Assembly: GCA_017311315.1 (NCBI GenBank)
Contig: CM029644.1
Coordinates: forward strand, 33,251,606 to 33,315,605
DNA length: 64,000 nt
Source: Dendrocalamus latiflorus
Taxonomy: Eukaryota > Streptophyta > Magnoliopsida > Poales > Poaceae
Direction of reading: 5' to 3'
The translations under genes and the position numbers were made by a program. Shown piece by piece: positions 24,430-35,900 of the stretch (its first letter is position 1; each line of letters begins with the position of its first letter). The notes under the pieces were generated by a model. It was not told the origin of the DNA, did no database searches, and saw only the letters and a list, made by a program, of their open reading frames with translations.

Positions 24430-25165
24430 ATGAAACACGCATGTCAGAGCTTCGTCTCATGGTCGAGACTTTGTCCGACCACCTCGTGGTCGTTGACATT
24501 TTGTCCGACCACCTCATAGTCGTAACTTCGTCCGACCACCTCATGGTCATAGACGCTTTGTTCTCCTGCCTCACAGTCATAAACACTTTGTTCGACCATC
24601 TCACAGTCATAGACTCTTTGTTCGACTGTCTCATGGTTGTAGATGTTTCGTCCGACCACCTTGTGGTCGTTGATGATTGGTCCGACCAGCTTGCGGTCGT
24701 GACATCGCTCGGCTACCTCATGGCCATTGACGTTTTATCCAACCACCTCGCAATCGTGACCTCATCTGACCAACATGTAGTCATTGATGTTTTGTCCCAC
24801 CGCCTCGCGGCCGTGACCTTGTCCGACCACCTCATGGTTATTGATGTTTTGTCTGACTGCCTCATGGTCATGACCTTGTCCAATCGCCTTATGCTCATTG
24901 ACGCTTCGACCGCCTCACGGTCATGACCTCATCCGATCTCCTCGCAATCTTTAACGCTTTGTTTGGCCATCTCGCGGTCGTCACCTCATCTGACCGTCTT
25001 GCGGTCATGACCTCGTCCAACCATCTCATGGTCATTGACGTTTTGTCTGACCGTCTTGCGATCGTGACCTTGTCTGACCAACTGGTGGTCATAGACATTT
25101 CGTTCGACCATCTCACGGTTGAGACTTCATTTGACCACCTTGCGGCCGAGAATTTAACAACTCCG
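24430..25165. repeat. 27/30-bp minisatellite, open in both directions
   Basis: A diverged tandem array of units such as GTCCGACCACCTCATGGTCA followed by TTGACGTTTT or a 7-base shorter tail. Unit lengths of 27 and 30 keep frame, so the plus strand encodes SDHLMVIDVL-type repeats (24423-24926 and 24923-25171) and the minus strand encodes RWSDKVTTARRSDK-type repeats (24895-25251 and 24404-24634). No known domain is seen. It may be an internal part of a non-autonomous retroelement. Confidence 0.7.
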
Positions 25166-25485
25166 CTTTGAAAGCACCACCTCGATGGGGCGCCTCTAGC
25201 TGCATCGCCTTTGGCTATGTCGTGGGACTTCACTGCCCTCCTCGTAACCATCGCCTCGGAGGGGCGGCCCGACCGACTGACTCTGCCTCAAAAGCTCGAC
25301 CTTGACGGGGTGTCTTCGGCTGTGTCGTGGGACTTCGCCGCTCTCCTCATAGCCATCACCTTAGAGGGGCGGCCTGACCCACAACTCTACCTCGAAAGCT
25401 CGACCTCGACGGGGACGCCTTCGGCTGCGTCGTGGGACTTCGCCGCCCTCCTCATAGGCACCGCCTAAGAGAGGTGGACCGACCG
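25166..25485. repeat. 105-bp tandem repeat, three copies
   Basis: The word CGTGGGACTT recurs at 25221, 25326 and 25431, exactly 105 bases apart, inside longer matching units (GCTCGACCT, GGGGCGGCC, CTCCTCATAG). 105 is a multiple of three and the plus-strand frame stays open (SWDFAALLI repeated). It directly follows the minisatellite and is probably part of the same element. Confidence 0.75.
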
Positions 25486-25633
25486 ATGACTACACCTTTG
25501 TGTGCCACCCACGTTGGAATACGACCTCGACGACATGGTCGCAACCTTGATGTCAAAGGGGCTAGAGCTACCAATTGCATTAGCTCGCTCATCGAGACCT
25601 TCGTACTTGCTGGCGGGGGATGGGCGCTTGGAT

Positions 25634-25998
25634 AGTTAGTCACATCAGCTCACCCATTGGGAAGTACTATTGTAGGGGTGGCCAGTTAGTCACATCAGCT
25701 TGCCCATCGGGAAGTACTGTTGTAGGGGTGGCCCAACCCCCCGTGGAGGAGCCGTGCAACTGGCCCAATATGTAATATGCCCAACAGTATAGAAACATGT
25801 GTATAAAAAATGTACTAATATAGCCTCACCTTTTGTAATTATTAAGAGGTAGGATGAAAATTTTCTATCCTATCCTATTCATGTATATAAGCCGTCCAAG
25901 AGGGGTATGAGGGGGTAGATCCACTCATTCTTACTCAGCAGGTCTCTCTGTAGCTCTCTTAGTGCTATGTCTCCTATGGAGAAGGGTACCCTGTACCC
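25634..25998 (+). mobile_element. LTR-like block preceded by a 50-bp duplication
   Basis: AGTTAGTCACATCAGCT recurs at 25634 and 25684, with TGTAGGGGTGGCC following each copy. The segment 25721-25998 starts TGTAGGGG, has a TATATAAGCC box near 25894 and a leader-like tail, and is bracketed by ACTGT (25716-25720 and 25999-26003). It ends in CCC and not the usual CA, so the solo/3' LTR reading is tentative. A G-rich run near 25614-25622 could be a polypurine tract. Confidence 0.4.
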
Positions 25999-26003
25999 AC
26001 TGT

Positions 26004-28010
26004 GATAACTTTAGTTCTGGGAGACTTTTATGATAAACTGTGGGAAATTGATTGCTCAATGAGGATTAGAAGGTTTAATGAGATTGTTGTGACAATTTAG
26101 ATTAATCCACTAGTTTTGAGTTGAGTTGTTAGTAACCAGTTACTTGCTACCCTATTACTTACCGTAGTGTTAATCAACCTTATGTACATTTTGTTGTTGC
26201 AATTGAATTGATTTACTTACTCTTGATATGCACTTAAATACTATGGTAAGTTGTAGAATTCAACGACTAGCAAAATATTTGAAAATTGCCACCCTAATCT
26301 CTATTTGTACTAGACCTTTAGTGTCAAGGTGGCCTTGTTCTAAGACAAGAGCAGCCGGCATGAGCACATTCTAAATTAACAATTTGAGCATTATGCTAGT
26401 TGTTTATTTTGTTTGTTATCTGCCCTATTTAACATGATTTCATATTCTTATGGCTTGAGAGAGAATTACATTACTGTAATTATTTTATTATTGCTCTTGT
26501 CATTAAGTAATTGTGGGAAACATGTTTTATTGCTTAATTGTATTTATAGAATTAACTTTAAATTTGTGCTAAAACCGCAAATTATTCAATAGTGCCTCCT
26601 CCCCGACCACACCATTGACCCCAACGAGGGAAATGCTGCAAGCCGAGGGTGGACGTAGGTTTGCCGCATGGGCGCAGGACAGGTGTTGACATCACTGAGT
26701 GGTTCATCTTCCATTGCCAGTGACTTGAGCAAGACAAGGAAGAGAGAGAGGAAGAAGAAGGGCAAAAATGTCTTTGCATGTGGAACTTAATAGCAAACTC
26801 ACATCCGGCTGATAGAAGTGGCATATAAGGGTATGAAAAAGTTCTTTAGTGGCACTCAAGGAAACACTGAATTTTCAGTGGCAAATCGGGGATAAGTGAA
26901 ATATTCGGTGGCAAATAAAGAATTTTCTCAAAATTTTAATACTCATCTCAATAGCCTCCTCCCCTACCACAAATTTCTTTCCACGGGTCTCCAATGAATG
27001 AGGCTGCGATAGACCTTGCGGTCGCTAGGTCAACCTCTTCATCACCATTAATTAAGACCACCTCTACCAGCCTTAACATGATCTAATTTGGTCATTGGTG
27101 ACATGACAATGCCAATACAGGCTGAGTGTACGATGGAGGTGTGCCATGAATCACCATGGCGGAGTCGAGGGCTGTTGATTTCATTTACTAGGCTAGGTCT
27201 CATTCTTTTCAGGTTATGACTTATGCCTTATATCTTTCCCTAAACAAATAAACAAGATGACTTCTTCGTCGTCTTTTCAAAGCGGCTTATCGGGGGCGGC
27301 CTTTTTGAAATGGCTTTTAGGCTAATCGATATTCAGTTTGTTCGCACAAACGCTCACGTTAGGACCAAAAATCATCAGCCACAGTCATAAGTTATCAGCT
27401 ACAACAGAAAAGAACCCTTCCTATATTCATCATTGATAGGATGCTTCAAAAGCAGAGGCATGACATGGGCTAGGGCAAAGCTAGCTTGATGAGGCTCCGT
27501 GGTGATCAATCTAATCCGAATTATCTGATATTTATATCTAGATTATTTAATTCGTATTCAATACAGTAGGACTTTTGTATTTGGTAGCGGGGAATACCAG
27601 AGGTGTGGCTCAAGCCAATCCCAACAGCAACAATTAAAATGATATTTTGTCGGTGGCAAGGGCAGTAATCAACTAGTAACCCAAGCAGTCAAATCGAGGC
27701 AACTGACCGAACCCAAGCCTTCTTCTTCTTGGTCGATGTGATTCAACGCTCGCAGCAGCCAGGACACAGCGCAGGCAGAGCAGAGGCAACACCGGCCGAC
27801 GGCACGTGGATCCAGCAGCAGCAGGTCGCCCGCCCCGCCGGTAAGGGAGGCCACCATTGCCATTCATCCTTCTCCTCGCACCTCCCTTCGCAATGCATCT
27901 CCATCTACCCGCAGTGTGGGTTTCTTGCGCCGCACCGCGCTGAGTCCATCCGCACCTCAGCTCAGCTCACTGGGAGTCCAAGTTTCTCTTCTTCTTCTTG
28001 TTCTTCTTCG

Positions 28011-28012
<2 letters not shown>
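26004..28012. other. Gene-free interval with a small inverted-repeat element
   Basis: No gene is supported. Around 27208-27420 an inverted pair (TCATTCTTTTCAGGTTATGA versus TCATAAGTTATCAG..CAACAGAAAAGAA) suggests a short MITE-like element. The last ~250 bases are probably promoter and leader of the receptor kinase. Confidence 0.4.

Positions 28013-28045
<33 letters not shown>
28013..28045 (+). repeat. GA microsatellite in the receptor-kinase leader
   Basis: An uninterrupted (GA)n tract of about 30 bases ends three bases before the start codon of the CrRLK1L gene (GAGGCCATGG). GA repeats are frequent in plant 5' UTRs; length variation here would change the leader, not the protein. Confidence 0.9.
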
Positions 28046-28047
28046 CC

Positions 28048-30552
28048 ATGGCGGCGTTGGCAATGGCATTCCCTCTCATTCCCTATCCCACCCACTACGC
28101 CGCCTTGCTCTTGCTCTTCCCCCTCGTGGTCGCCGCCGACCCGCTCCTCCTCGCCTGCGGCGCCCCCGCCCCCATCGTCCTCCCAGACGGCCGCGTCTTC
28201 CTCCCGGACACCAATCATTCCATCTCCCCCGCCCACGCCTCCCGCACTCACACCACCACCGCGCCCTCTTCACCGCTCTACTCCGCCGCGCGCCTCTTCT
28301 CCGCCGACGCCACCTATTCCCTCCCCGTCCCCCGTTCCCGGCCCGACCACCACCACCTCCTCCTTCGCCTCCACTTCTTCCTCCCTGACGCAGCAGGAGG
28401 CGCCCTCCATTCCCCCGCCTTCGCCGTCGCCGCGGGGGACCTCCGGCTCATCTCCAACTTCGCCAACTCCAAGACACCTGCTTGGGGTCGCTACCATTAC
28501 CACGAGTACCTGCTGCCGCTGCTCGAGCCCTCACTACTGCACCTCCGCTTCTCGCCACACCCCGACTCCCTCGCCTTCCTCAACGCCATCGAGCTCTTCC
28601 CGGCTCCCGACGGACTGCTCCCGCCGGCGCCGCCCAATCTCAGCCTCCCACCAGGGCTTCGGCTTGCTGAGACGCTCTACCGCGTCAATGCCGGTGCCTC
28701 CGCCTCCGCCGAGCCGGCCTCGCTCAACGACTCCTTCTGGAGGCTCTGGGAGGGCGACGCCACCTTCCTCCTCAACGCCGCCTCCGCGCACCCCGTCTCC
28801 GTCGACTCGGCGAGCGTCCGCTACGCCCCGGGGATCCCGCCGTACGCCGCTCCCCGCGCAGTGTACGCCTGCGCGCAGGAGATGGCGGACGCCCATGTCG
28901 GCAACCAGCGCTTCAACCTGTCATGGGCGTTCCCCGTCGATCCGGGCTTCCACTACTCCGTCAGGCTGCACTTCTGCGACATCGTCGGTCGCAACGCCAC
29001 CGACCTTGTCTTCAGCGTCTACCTCAACAACGATACCGTCCTCAGCTCCTTCGATTTGTCCGGCAAGCTCGGCTTGTTCAATGCTTATTTTGCGGATTTC
29101 ATCGTCGCTGTTCCCCCGGGATTGGAGACCATCCTGCTACAGGTTGGGCCGCCTCTCGTGTCATACTCACAGCCGAATGCCATCCTCAATGGCATCGAGA
29201 TCATGAAGCTCGGTGACAAGGAGGGCAGCCTCGACGCCGTGCGCCGTGTGAATGCCCTCACTGCTCAGCCATTCTTCAAGGGCCGCAAGAAGGTTGCAGT
29301 TGTCACTGCTGCAGCTGCCGGGGGAGCAATGCTCATTGTTTGCATCGTGGGGATGCTCTTGTTCTTCAGGCGCCACTGCAAGGAGAAGCACCGGTCTCTT
29401 AGCTGCCTGCCATCCTCCATAGGACTTCATACACACACTGGTGTCTCTGAATCCAAGGTTTCAGCTAGGAGCTGCCCTTCATCAGGGCCCTCTCATCTCA
29501 TCGGCCAGCTGATGCCATTCTCAGAGATAAGGCAGGCGACCAAGAACTTTGATGAAGGCTTGATCATAGGTGTTGGTGGATTTGGAAAGGTTTACAAAGG
29601 GGTTCTGGGCAACGACATGACGGTTGCGGTTAAGCGGGGGAACCCTCAGTCACAGCAAGGCCTGGTGGAGTTCCGCACAGAGATTGAGATGCTATCCAAG
29701 CTACAGCACCGCCATTTAGTGTCCCTCATCGGTTACTGCCATGAGGCTCATGAGATGGCACTGGTCTATGAGTTCATGGCAGGCGGATCTCTCCGCAAGC
29801 ACTTGTATGGCTCTGAGCTCCCGCCACTGTCATGGAAGCAAAGGCTCGAGGTCTGCATTGGGGCTGCAAAGGGTCTGCATTACCTCCATACAGGAGCCTC
29901 CGAGACGATCATCCATCGAGATGTGAAGACCACCAACATCCTCCTTGACGATAATCTGACTGCCAAGGTTGCCGATTTTGGCTTATCAAAGTCGGCGCCA
30001 GCTCTTGACCAGACACATATCAGTACTGCAGTAAAAGGTAGCTTTGGTTATCTTGACCCAGAGTATTTCAGAAGGCAACGACTGACGGAGAAGTCAGATG
30101 TGTACTCTTTTGGTGTTGTCCTCATGGAGGTGATCTGTGCCAGGCCTGCCATCAACCCCGCCCTTCCTCGCGAACAAGTGAACATTGTGGAATGGGCGTT
30201 GAAATGGCAGAAACTTGGCCAATTGGAGAGAGTGATTGATCCCCACCTTGTGGGCTACATCAGCATTGATTCACTGCGGAAGTTTGGCCAAACTGCAGAG
30301 AAATGCCTAGCAGAGCATGGCGTGGAAAGGCCCACAATGGGTGATGTGTTGTGGAACTTGGAATATGCTCTTGAATTACAGGAGTCGTTCCTATGCTCTG
30401 CGGGTGAAGGAAGCAGCAGCAGGAATGGTGTTCGGGAACTTCCAGATTGGATCCCTCATGCCGAAAATGATAGTTGCAGCATCGTTAGTGATGTGACAGA
30501 TACCGCAGCAACAAGAGTCTTCTCACAGATATTGGATCCAAGGGGAAGATAG
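28048..30552 (+). CDS. CrRLK1L receptor-like kinase (malectin-like ectodomain)
   Basis: A single uninterrupted exon of 834 residues. Members of this family (FERONIA, THESEUS1, HERK relatives) sit in the plasma membrane, sense cell-wall state or RALF peptides and signal through a Ser/Thr kinase. Seen here: a signal peptide at ~1-28 (AALLLLFPLVVAA), a malectin-like ectodomain at ~35-400, one membrane span at ~416-438, then the kinase with Gly loop GVGGFGK (508-514), Lys529 in VAVKRG, catalytic HRD with Asp625, DFG with Asp643, and KGSFGYLDPEYFRR in the activation segment. All catalytic residues are present, so it should be an active RD kinase. The closest match I recognise is the At5g24010-type subgroup. 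The start at 28048 is chosen because ATGG follows GCC directly; an upstream in-frame extension to 27916 runs through the GA leader repeat and lacks a signal peptide. The intronless structure is usual for the family. Confidence 0.96.
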   Translation: MAALAMAFPLIPYPTHYAALLLLFPLVVAADPLLLACGAPAPIVLPDGRVFLPDTNHSISPAHASRTHTTTAPSSPLYSAARLFSADATYSLPVPRSRPDHHHLLLRLHFFLPDAAGGALHSPAFAVAAGDLRLISNFANSKTPAWGRYHYHEYLLPLLEPSLLHLRFSPHPDSLAFLNAIELFPAPDGLLPPAPPNLSLPPGLRLAETLYRVNAGASASAEPASLNDSFWRLWEGDATFLLNAASAHPVSVDSASVRYAPGIPPYAAPRAVYACAQEMADAHVGNQRFNLSWAFPVDPGFHYSVRLHFCDIVGRNATDLVFSVYLNNDTVLSSFDLSGKLGLFNAYFADFIVAVPPGLETILLQVGPPLVSYSQPNAILNGIEIMKLGDKEGSLDAVRRVNALTAQPFFKGRKKVAVVTAAAAGGAMLIVCIVGMLLFFRRHCKEKHRSLSCLPSSIGLHTHTGVSESKVSARSCPSSGPSHLIGQLMPFSEIRQATKNFDEGLIIGVGGFGKVYKGVLGNDMTVAVKRGNPQSQQGLVEFRTEIEMLSKLQHRHLVSLIGYCHEAHEMALVYEFMAGGSLRKHLYGSELPPLSWKQRLEVCIGAAKGLHYLHTGASETIIHRDVKTTNILLDDNLTAKVADFGLSKSAPALDQTHISTAVKGSFGYLDPEYFRRQRLTEKSDVYSFGVVLMEVICARPAINPALPREQVNIVEWALKWQKLGQLERVIDPHLVGYISIDSLRKFGQTAEKCLAEHGVERPTMGDVLWNLEYALELQESFLCSAGEGSSSRNGVRELPDWIPHAENDSCSIVSDVTDTAATRVFSQILDPRGR

Positions 30553-32960
30553 ATAGGTTGGATGCTAATTGCTACTGTAATAGTGTGAGCTGACACTTGA
30601 CAAATCTGATTTCTCTGCAGTGCAGTTTTTTGTTTGCACAGTCACACGACCACTGAACGGCCAAGCTAGGTTTAACGATTTGCGTCTAGCTAGAACAGAA
30701 TGCACTCTTTGTATCGACTATTTTGATGGTTTTTTTAGGTGCTGTTAATGTTGTAGTCGAAACATGTTTCTTTCTAGTGGTTACAAGATAGATAATGAGA
30801 AGCTTGTTGAAAGATGGTTAAATCTCACAGGAAATTTGTATGTACGCATGCATGTCATTGCAAGACAGATCCTGAGCAGACTAGTCTTCACTCTTTAGTT
30901 GGAAGCTTCGAACGAGTCGAGCCATGCCCTGATAATCTGGTCTCTTAACGTGATTGAGCTCATATTTGTTTTGTTTTGTTTTAAGAAAAAAGTAGTTTGA
31001 AATGAGTTTGAAAACCACAAACTAGCATTAGTTACTTTTGAAATAAGTAGGAGCCAGGAAGTTGAAATTAGTCAAGGAAGCTTACACATGAGCTGGGAGG
31101 AAGTTGAAATGTAATTTCACTCTCGAAAATGTAATTTGTGCAATCCGTCATGTGAAGCTTATAGCATACTAATAGTAACATGAGCTAGCCACGCTGGTGT
31201 TCATCTGAGCAATCTTTGTTGTTGTGTTGATTTTGAAGGTGCACTCAATTCTATTTAGAGCTTCTGCGAAGGTAACCTGAAACTCAAGGTTCCATGCCCT
31301 TGTTGTTTCATATCCATCAACATATATAGCAGTCGAAGGACTTGCATGAAGCAGCTAAAATTTATCTAGATTTTTCAACTTTTGTAATTGCTAATATATA
31401 CTACTATCTGAATTAGTTTACTGCTGGTATTATTCCATCTATTTCCTTTCTTCTTTGTCATCTACCTTAAGCTCATTCGTCAGGATCATGTCACTCTTCT
31501 TGTGCCTTAATTTCCCACTCCACTGCTCCATCTTACTCTGATCACCACCGAATCACATCTGAGCTGAGATCTCATCTGACCATGCATGCTAATAATACTG
31601 ATGAAGCATGCACATGGATCGTATTTAGGAATGTGATCGACCTAGTATGAGACAACAACTACTAGATTGAGATTGCTTGATCTCAGTTCTGCACCAAAGT
31701 TCTAGAAGGTCAACAGCACACTGTGTTGTAGGTTGAGGACGACGACAGTGGCAGCTAGATCCGGCCGGTGGGGTTGAGAGTGACCCTCTCTCCTCTGTCC
31801 CAGCGACGGCAGTATCTCAAGCCGGTGAGCATTGTCCCAGCGAGTGAGGTGACAGCGGAGGCTCGGCCTGGTGAGCAAGGAGACGACGGCGGCTCGGGCC
31901 AGCAAGCGAGGAGGCGGCGACAGTGGGTTGGGCCAACGAACAACAAGGTAGCAGCAGCTCGGGATGGCCGAATCCGGCGTCTTCCTCGCCTCCGGTCGCC
32001 GGAGTTGCCTTCTTCCTCACCTGAGGCTACCGGATTCGGGCATCTTCGTCAACGGATCCGGGCACCTTCGTCGTCACAGCCTTAAGTACTACTCCGCCGC
32101 CGCCGCCGCCGCCTCAGGTACAGCTTGGCCGCTGCTACCTTCCACCACGACGCCGCCTCGATCCTTCCATGCCCTCGCTGAACTCGCCTACTGTGCCACT
32201 CGCCATCGGCCGCTGCGGATCCAGCCGTCTCCTGCGCGCTATTCTATTGTGCATCATCGAGTCGCTATTCTATTTAGCATCTAAATGCTCCACCATTGAA
32301 GCACGAGTATCTGATCTCTAATGTTTCGTTCGATGGTCTGACCTTCTCTTTTCCCGCGCAACGGAACCGTCTGCAGCCGGATAACTTTGAACGTTAGTTG
32401 AATGTTCTTCCAAGGGGCAAAGAATACATACACGTGAATAAATGCATCGCTTTCTTTTGCATCTTCTTCGTTTCTCATGTTCCGCCAGTCCAATGCTTCA
32501 ATTGACTAGTGCTACCTACCATTCATTCATGCATGCAAACCTCGCAGTAAAATGATTCCAGTGCTGTACCACATCTGCAGATGCAAGCCATTTTAGAATG
32601 CTACACCACTTGATCCTACTACTGAAGCTGGCACAAGGTGTGAAACACAAACAGGAGCAGGAAATATTCCTCTATGAAATGGTTTTGCAAAATTGTTGCT
32701 CATGTTGAAATAGGTCTCTCACCTCTTCAACAGCAAGAAGGTTCATACAGCGAATTATTCATGACCTTCAAAGCGAAACGCCTCAAAGAATCTAGGGGAA
32801 AGGGGGGAAAAAAAAGCTTGTGCAGAGCACAACTTCAAGATGGTGTATTGGTGTGTGTGAACAGTACAGGCTGTTGAGCCTGCAGAGAGTTTTTTTTGCA
32901 ACAGTCGCCTGCAAAGAATTATTTTGCAACAGTTTAAGGAAACGCAGGTGCAGCATCACA
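30553..32960. other. Gene-free interval between convergent genes
   Basis: 3' flanks of the receptor kinase (+) and of the dehydrogenase (-). A GC-rich stretch at 31730-32240 includes a short CCG triplet run near 32095. Frames through it have no recognisable family. Nothing else is supported. Confidence 0.55.
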
Positions 32961-35900
32961 TCAGGGGAACTTGATCGGCTCTGGTTGCAACGCTGTCTTT
33001 ACTAGTTCTGACTGTTCCTGCACATGAACCGACAAGAAGCCAGTGGCTGTGGCAGCGGAAGGTGCCCTGCCCGCGTACTTGATGTCATCGAACGAACCTC
33101 GTCCGAGAGTCTTCATAGCAGCATACAGGCGAGGAGAGATGTAGCTGTATGCGCCCATATTCATGGGCTCCTCTTGGCACCAGACGATCTCCGCATCTAG
33201 ATAGGTAGTGCAAACGTGATAGTCAGAACAGTTCTACAACTAAATCTACTCAGACAGAATAATGCATCATAACAACTTGGAAAACAACAGTGCTAGTTGG
33301 CCAACAGTGCATTGGTGGAGACCAGCTACTGCCAGCAATCAGCTAGGAACCAGGCCACCCACTGGTACTGGTGTCGTCCTGTCTGTCCAGCACCAGCTCA
33401 GTGAACTCTGGTACCAACTATTAGTGCCGAAACTGCCTAGGTTGTCTTATCAAAATCTACAAGCTGAGTACAGCAAATGGAGGGAAACAACATCACCAGT
33501 GCACCAAGACCAAAGCAAATGGAGGGAAATAACATTACCGGTGCACCAAGACCAAAGCAAATGGAGGGAAACAACATTACCCGTGCACCAAGATCAAAAT
33601 CTACAAGCTGTATACTCAGGCAAGTACAGCAAATGGAGGGAAACAAGCAGTGTCACCATATTATCCACATCCATTCCTAGGACCAACAGTCTAGGAACTA
33701 CTCGCAGATCTGGCAAATCATGATGCATGCATTCACACAAACAATGTGTTAAATATATGAGGAAAAGCATCCATACTTGGGTATCGTTTTAGCTCTCTCT
33801 GGATAAGGTCATACGGGAATGGGCAAAGTTGTTCAACTCTGCAAATTGCAACATCACTGCGCTCAGTCTTTTTCCGCTCTTCATCAAGTTCATAATACAC
33901 CTGCAACATGGCAATTTTTAAAGAGGGTGCTTTTGTATTGAACCGGAAATTTGTTTAAACTTGATTTGTTAAAAGGGCCTACTTACTTTCCCAGAGCATA
34001 ATACAAGGCGGTTGATACCCTCCTCGACTTGCTTGTGATCATTACGGTCCTTTATCAACCGCTTGAAACGTGTTCCTTGCTTATCAAATCCTGGATGGCC
34101 TTCAACATCATCAAACTCGGAAAGGTTGGACTTACAATCCTTGTGCCTAAGTAGGTTCTTGGGGGCCATTACAATCAGTGGCTTCCGGAACTCCCTATGT
34201 ATCTAGTTTCCCCAAAACAGTAGGTGAGAATAGGAAGATTAATACATGTAAGCGAGCCACATGCTAGTATCTAGAAAAAATTCAGCATAGTGAAGATAAA
34301 CCGACCTGACGACGCAACACATGGAAATAGTTTGCAGGAGTTGTCACATTCACAACTTGCCAGTTACTCTCCTGGATCTGCTTGCGAAGTGTTGGTTCCA
34401 TCTCAGGTATGACAAAAGGATTGTCATCACTCATCTGAGTAGCAAATTCACAATCTTGAGTAAGCAATGAATATTCAAGAACCAAGCATATCATAAAACC
34501 AGAAAAATATGAAATTGCATGAAAGCCAAATCATCACCATAATTTCTCGAGCATACCAAAATTTATCTTGTAAAATTTGGAATGCGTTGTACCCATGTTG
34601 ACATGACTATTGATTGCCCAGATAGGAAGAATGGCTTCGATTGCATATAAAAATGCATCATATTTTCTTTTCAAGCCAACAATCGCATGTTAAGATATTA
34701 AGAGAATTATCAAAGAACAGAGATGCAAAACAAGAGCCTGCTTGCAACTGGATGGGATTCAATGGCTACATGACATAGAAAACAAGAAAAACTTTGTCAC
34801 TGTGAATTACCTGAAGAAAGCGCTCCAAACGGGCACTGGAATGTTCAGGGCCTTGGCCATCATAACCATGAGGCAGTAGAACAACAAGGCCAGTTTGGCG
34901 CAGCCATTTTGCCTCTCCACTACTCAGAAACTGGTCGAACATCACTTGAGCACCGTTGGCAAAGTCCCCAAACTGAGCTTCCCAGAGTACTAGTGAATTA
35001 GGGTTCTCCATGGAGTAACCCATTTCAAACCCAAGAACAGCAAATTCCGAAAGTGAGCTGCAAACAGCAAATTCTTTTCCTCAATTCTAAGAACAGCAAA
35101 TTCTTATTCTCATTCAAGTATGATTGATGGGGAAGGACTTGTGCCATTACAGGTAAAAACAACAGATATCACAAAACAATGTATAGCTGGAATGATCCGA
35201 GTTTGACCATGCAAGGGGATAACTTGATAAAGTTATGTGGAAAGTCAAGGCAACAAATAAAAAAAAAAGAGCATGTGGTTCTCAAGAAATGGTACTTCTA
35301 TCCAACTATCCAAGGAATAAAAAAAAACTCCTTTCTGGTAATCTGAACAAAGGTTTTCCGAAACTGAGATAGGCCAAACAGAACTACAGAACAAGATATA
35401 CGTTCTCCATGCTTGTCCAAGGACTAGAGAACAGAAATGACCTTATAAGCTTCCAAATTTAACAAGTCCATATAAAATTCCAGCACACTCGGTAGAATAA
35501 CATAAATGATAAATCCATAACCAAACTTACCTGTTGCTAACAGTAAATAGCTCCTCATTTTGATTCATCACAACATGATCGAGCAGGCAATATTTCCCTC
35601 CAGTTTCCTGATCATGGAGAACTGCATGCCGGTGGCTAAAAGTTCCTCTTTCCACATCTTGTCCACTCAGCCTAACATGATTACCTTCCACTATAAGTGT
35701 TGCGAAGGCAAGGGCTTCTGCAACAGCCCAATCAATTCCTTCACCACTATTGATCATTGCAGCACGTTGCTCAAAAATCTTCTTCACTGCTCTGTGGGGC
35801 TTGAAGCTTTCAGGTAGAGTTGTAATTGCCTGTCCAACACGTTTCAGTACCTCCGGCTTAACCCTGGAGGGAAGGCATTTTCAATGCTGATGGATGATAT

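Noticed and set aside
27998..29206. 402-codon frame overlapping the receptor kinase
   Set aside because: Out-of-frame reading of the GC-rich malectin-domain region; Ser/Pro/Thr-rich without any family signature.
31755..32284. Overlapping frames in GC-rich DNA upstream of the dehydrogenase 3' end
   Set aside because: Both strands are open due to composition; Arg/Gly/Ser-rich, no family features.
33262..33723. 153-codon frame with repeated KWRETT segments
   Set aside because: It is the 42-bp intronic repeat of the dehydrogenase gene read on the opposite strand; no start context or homology.
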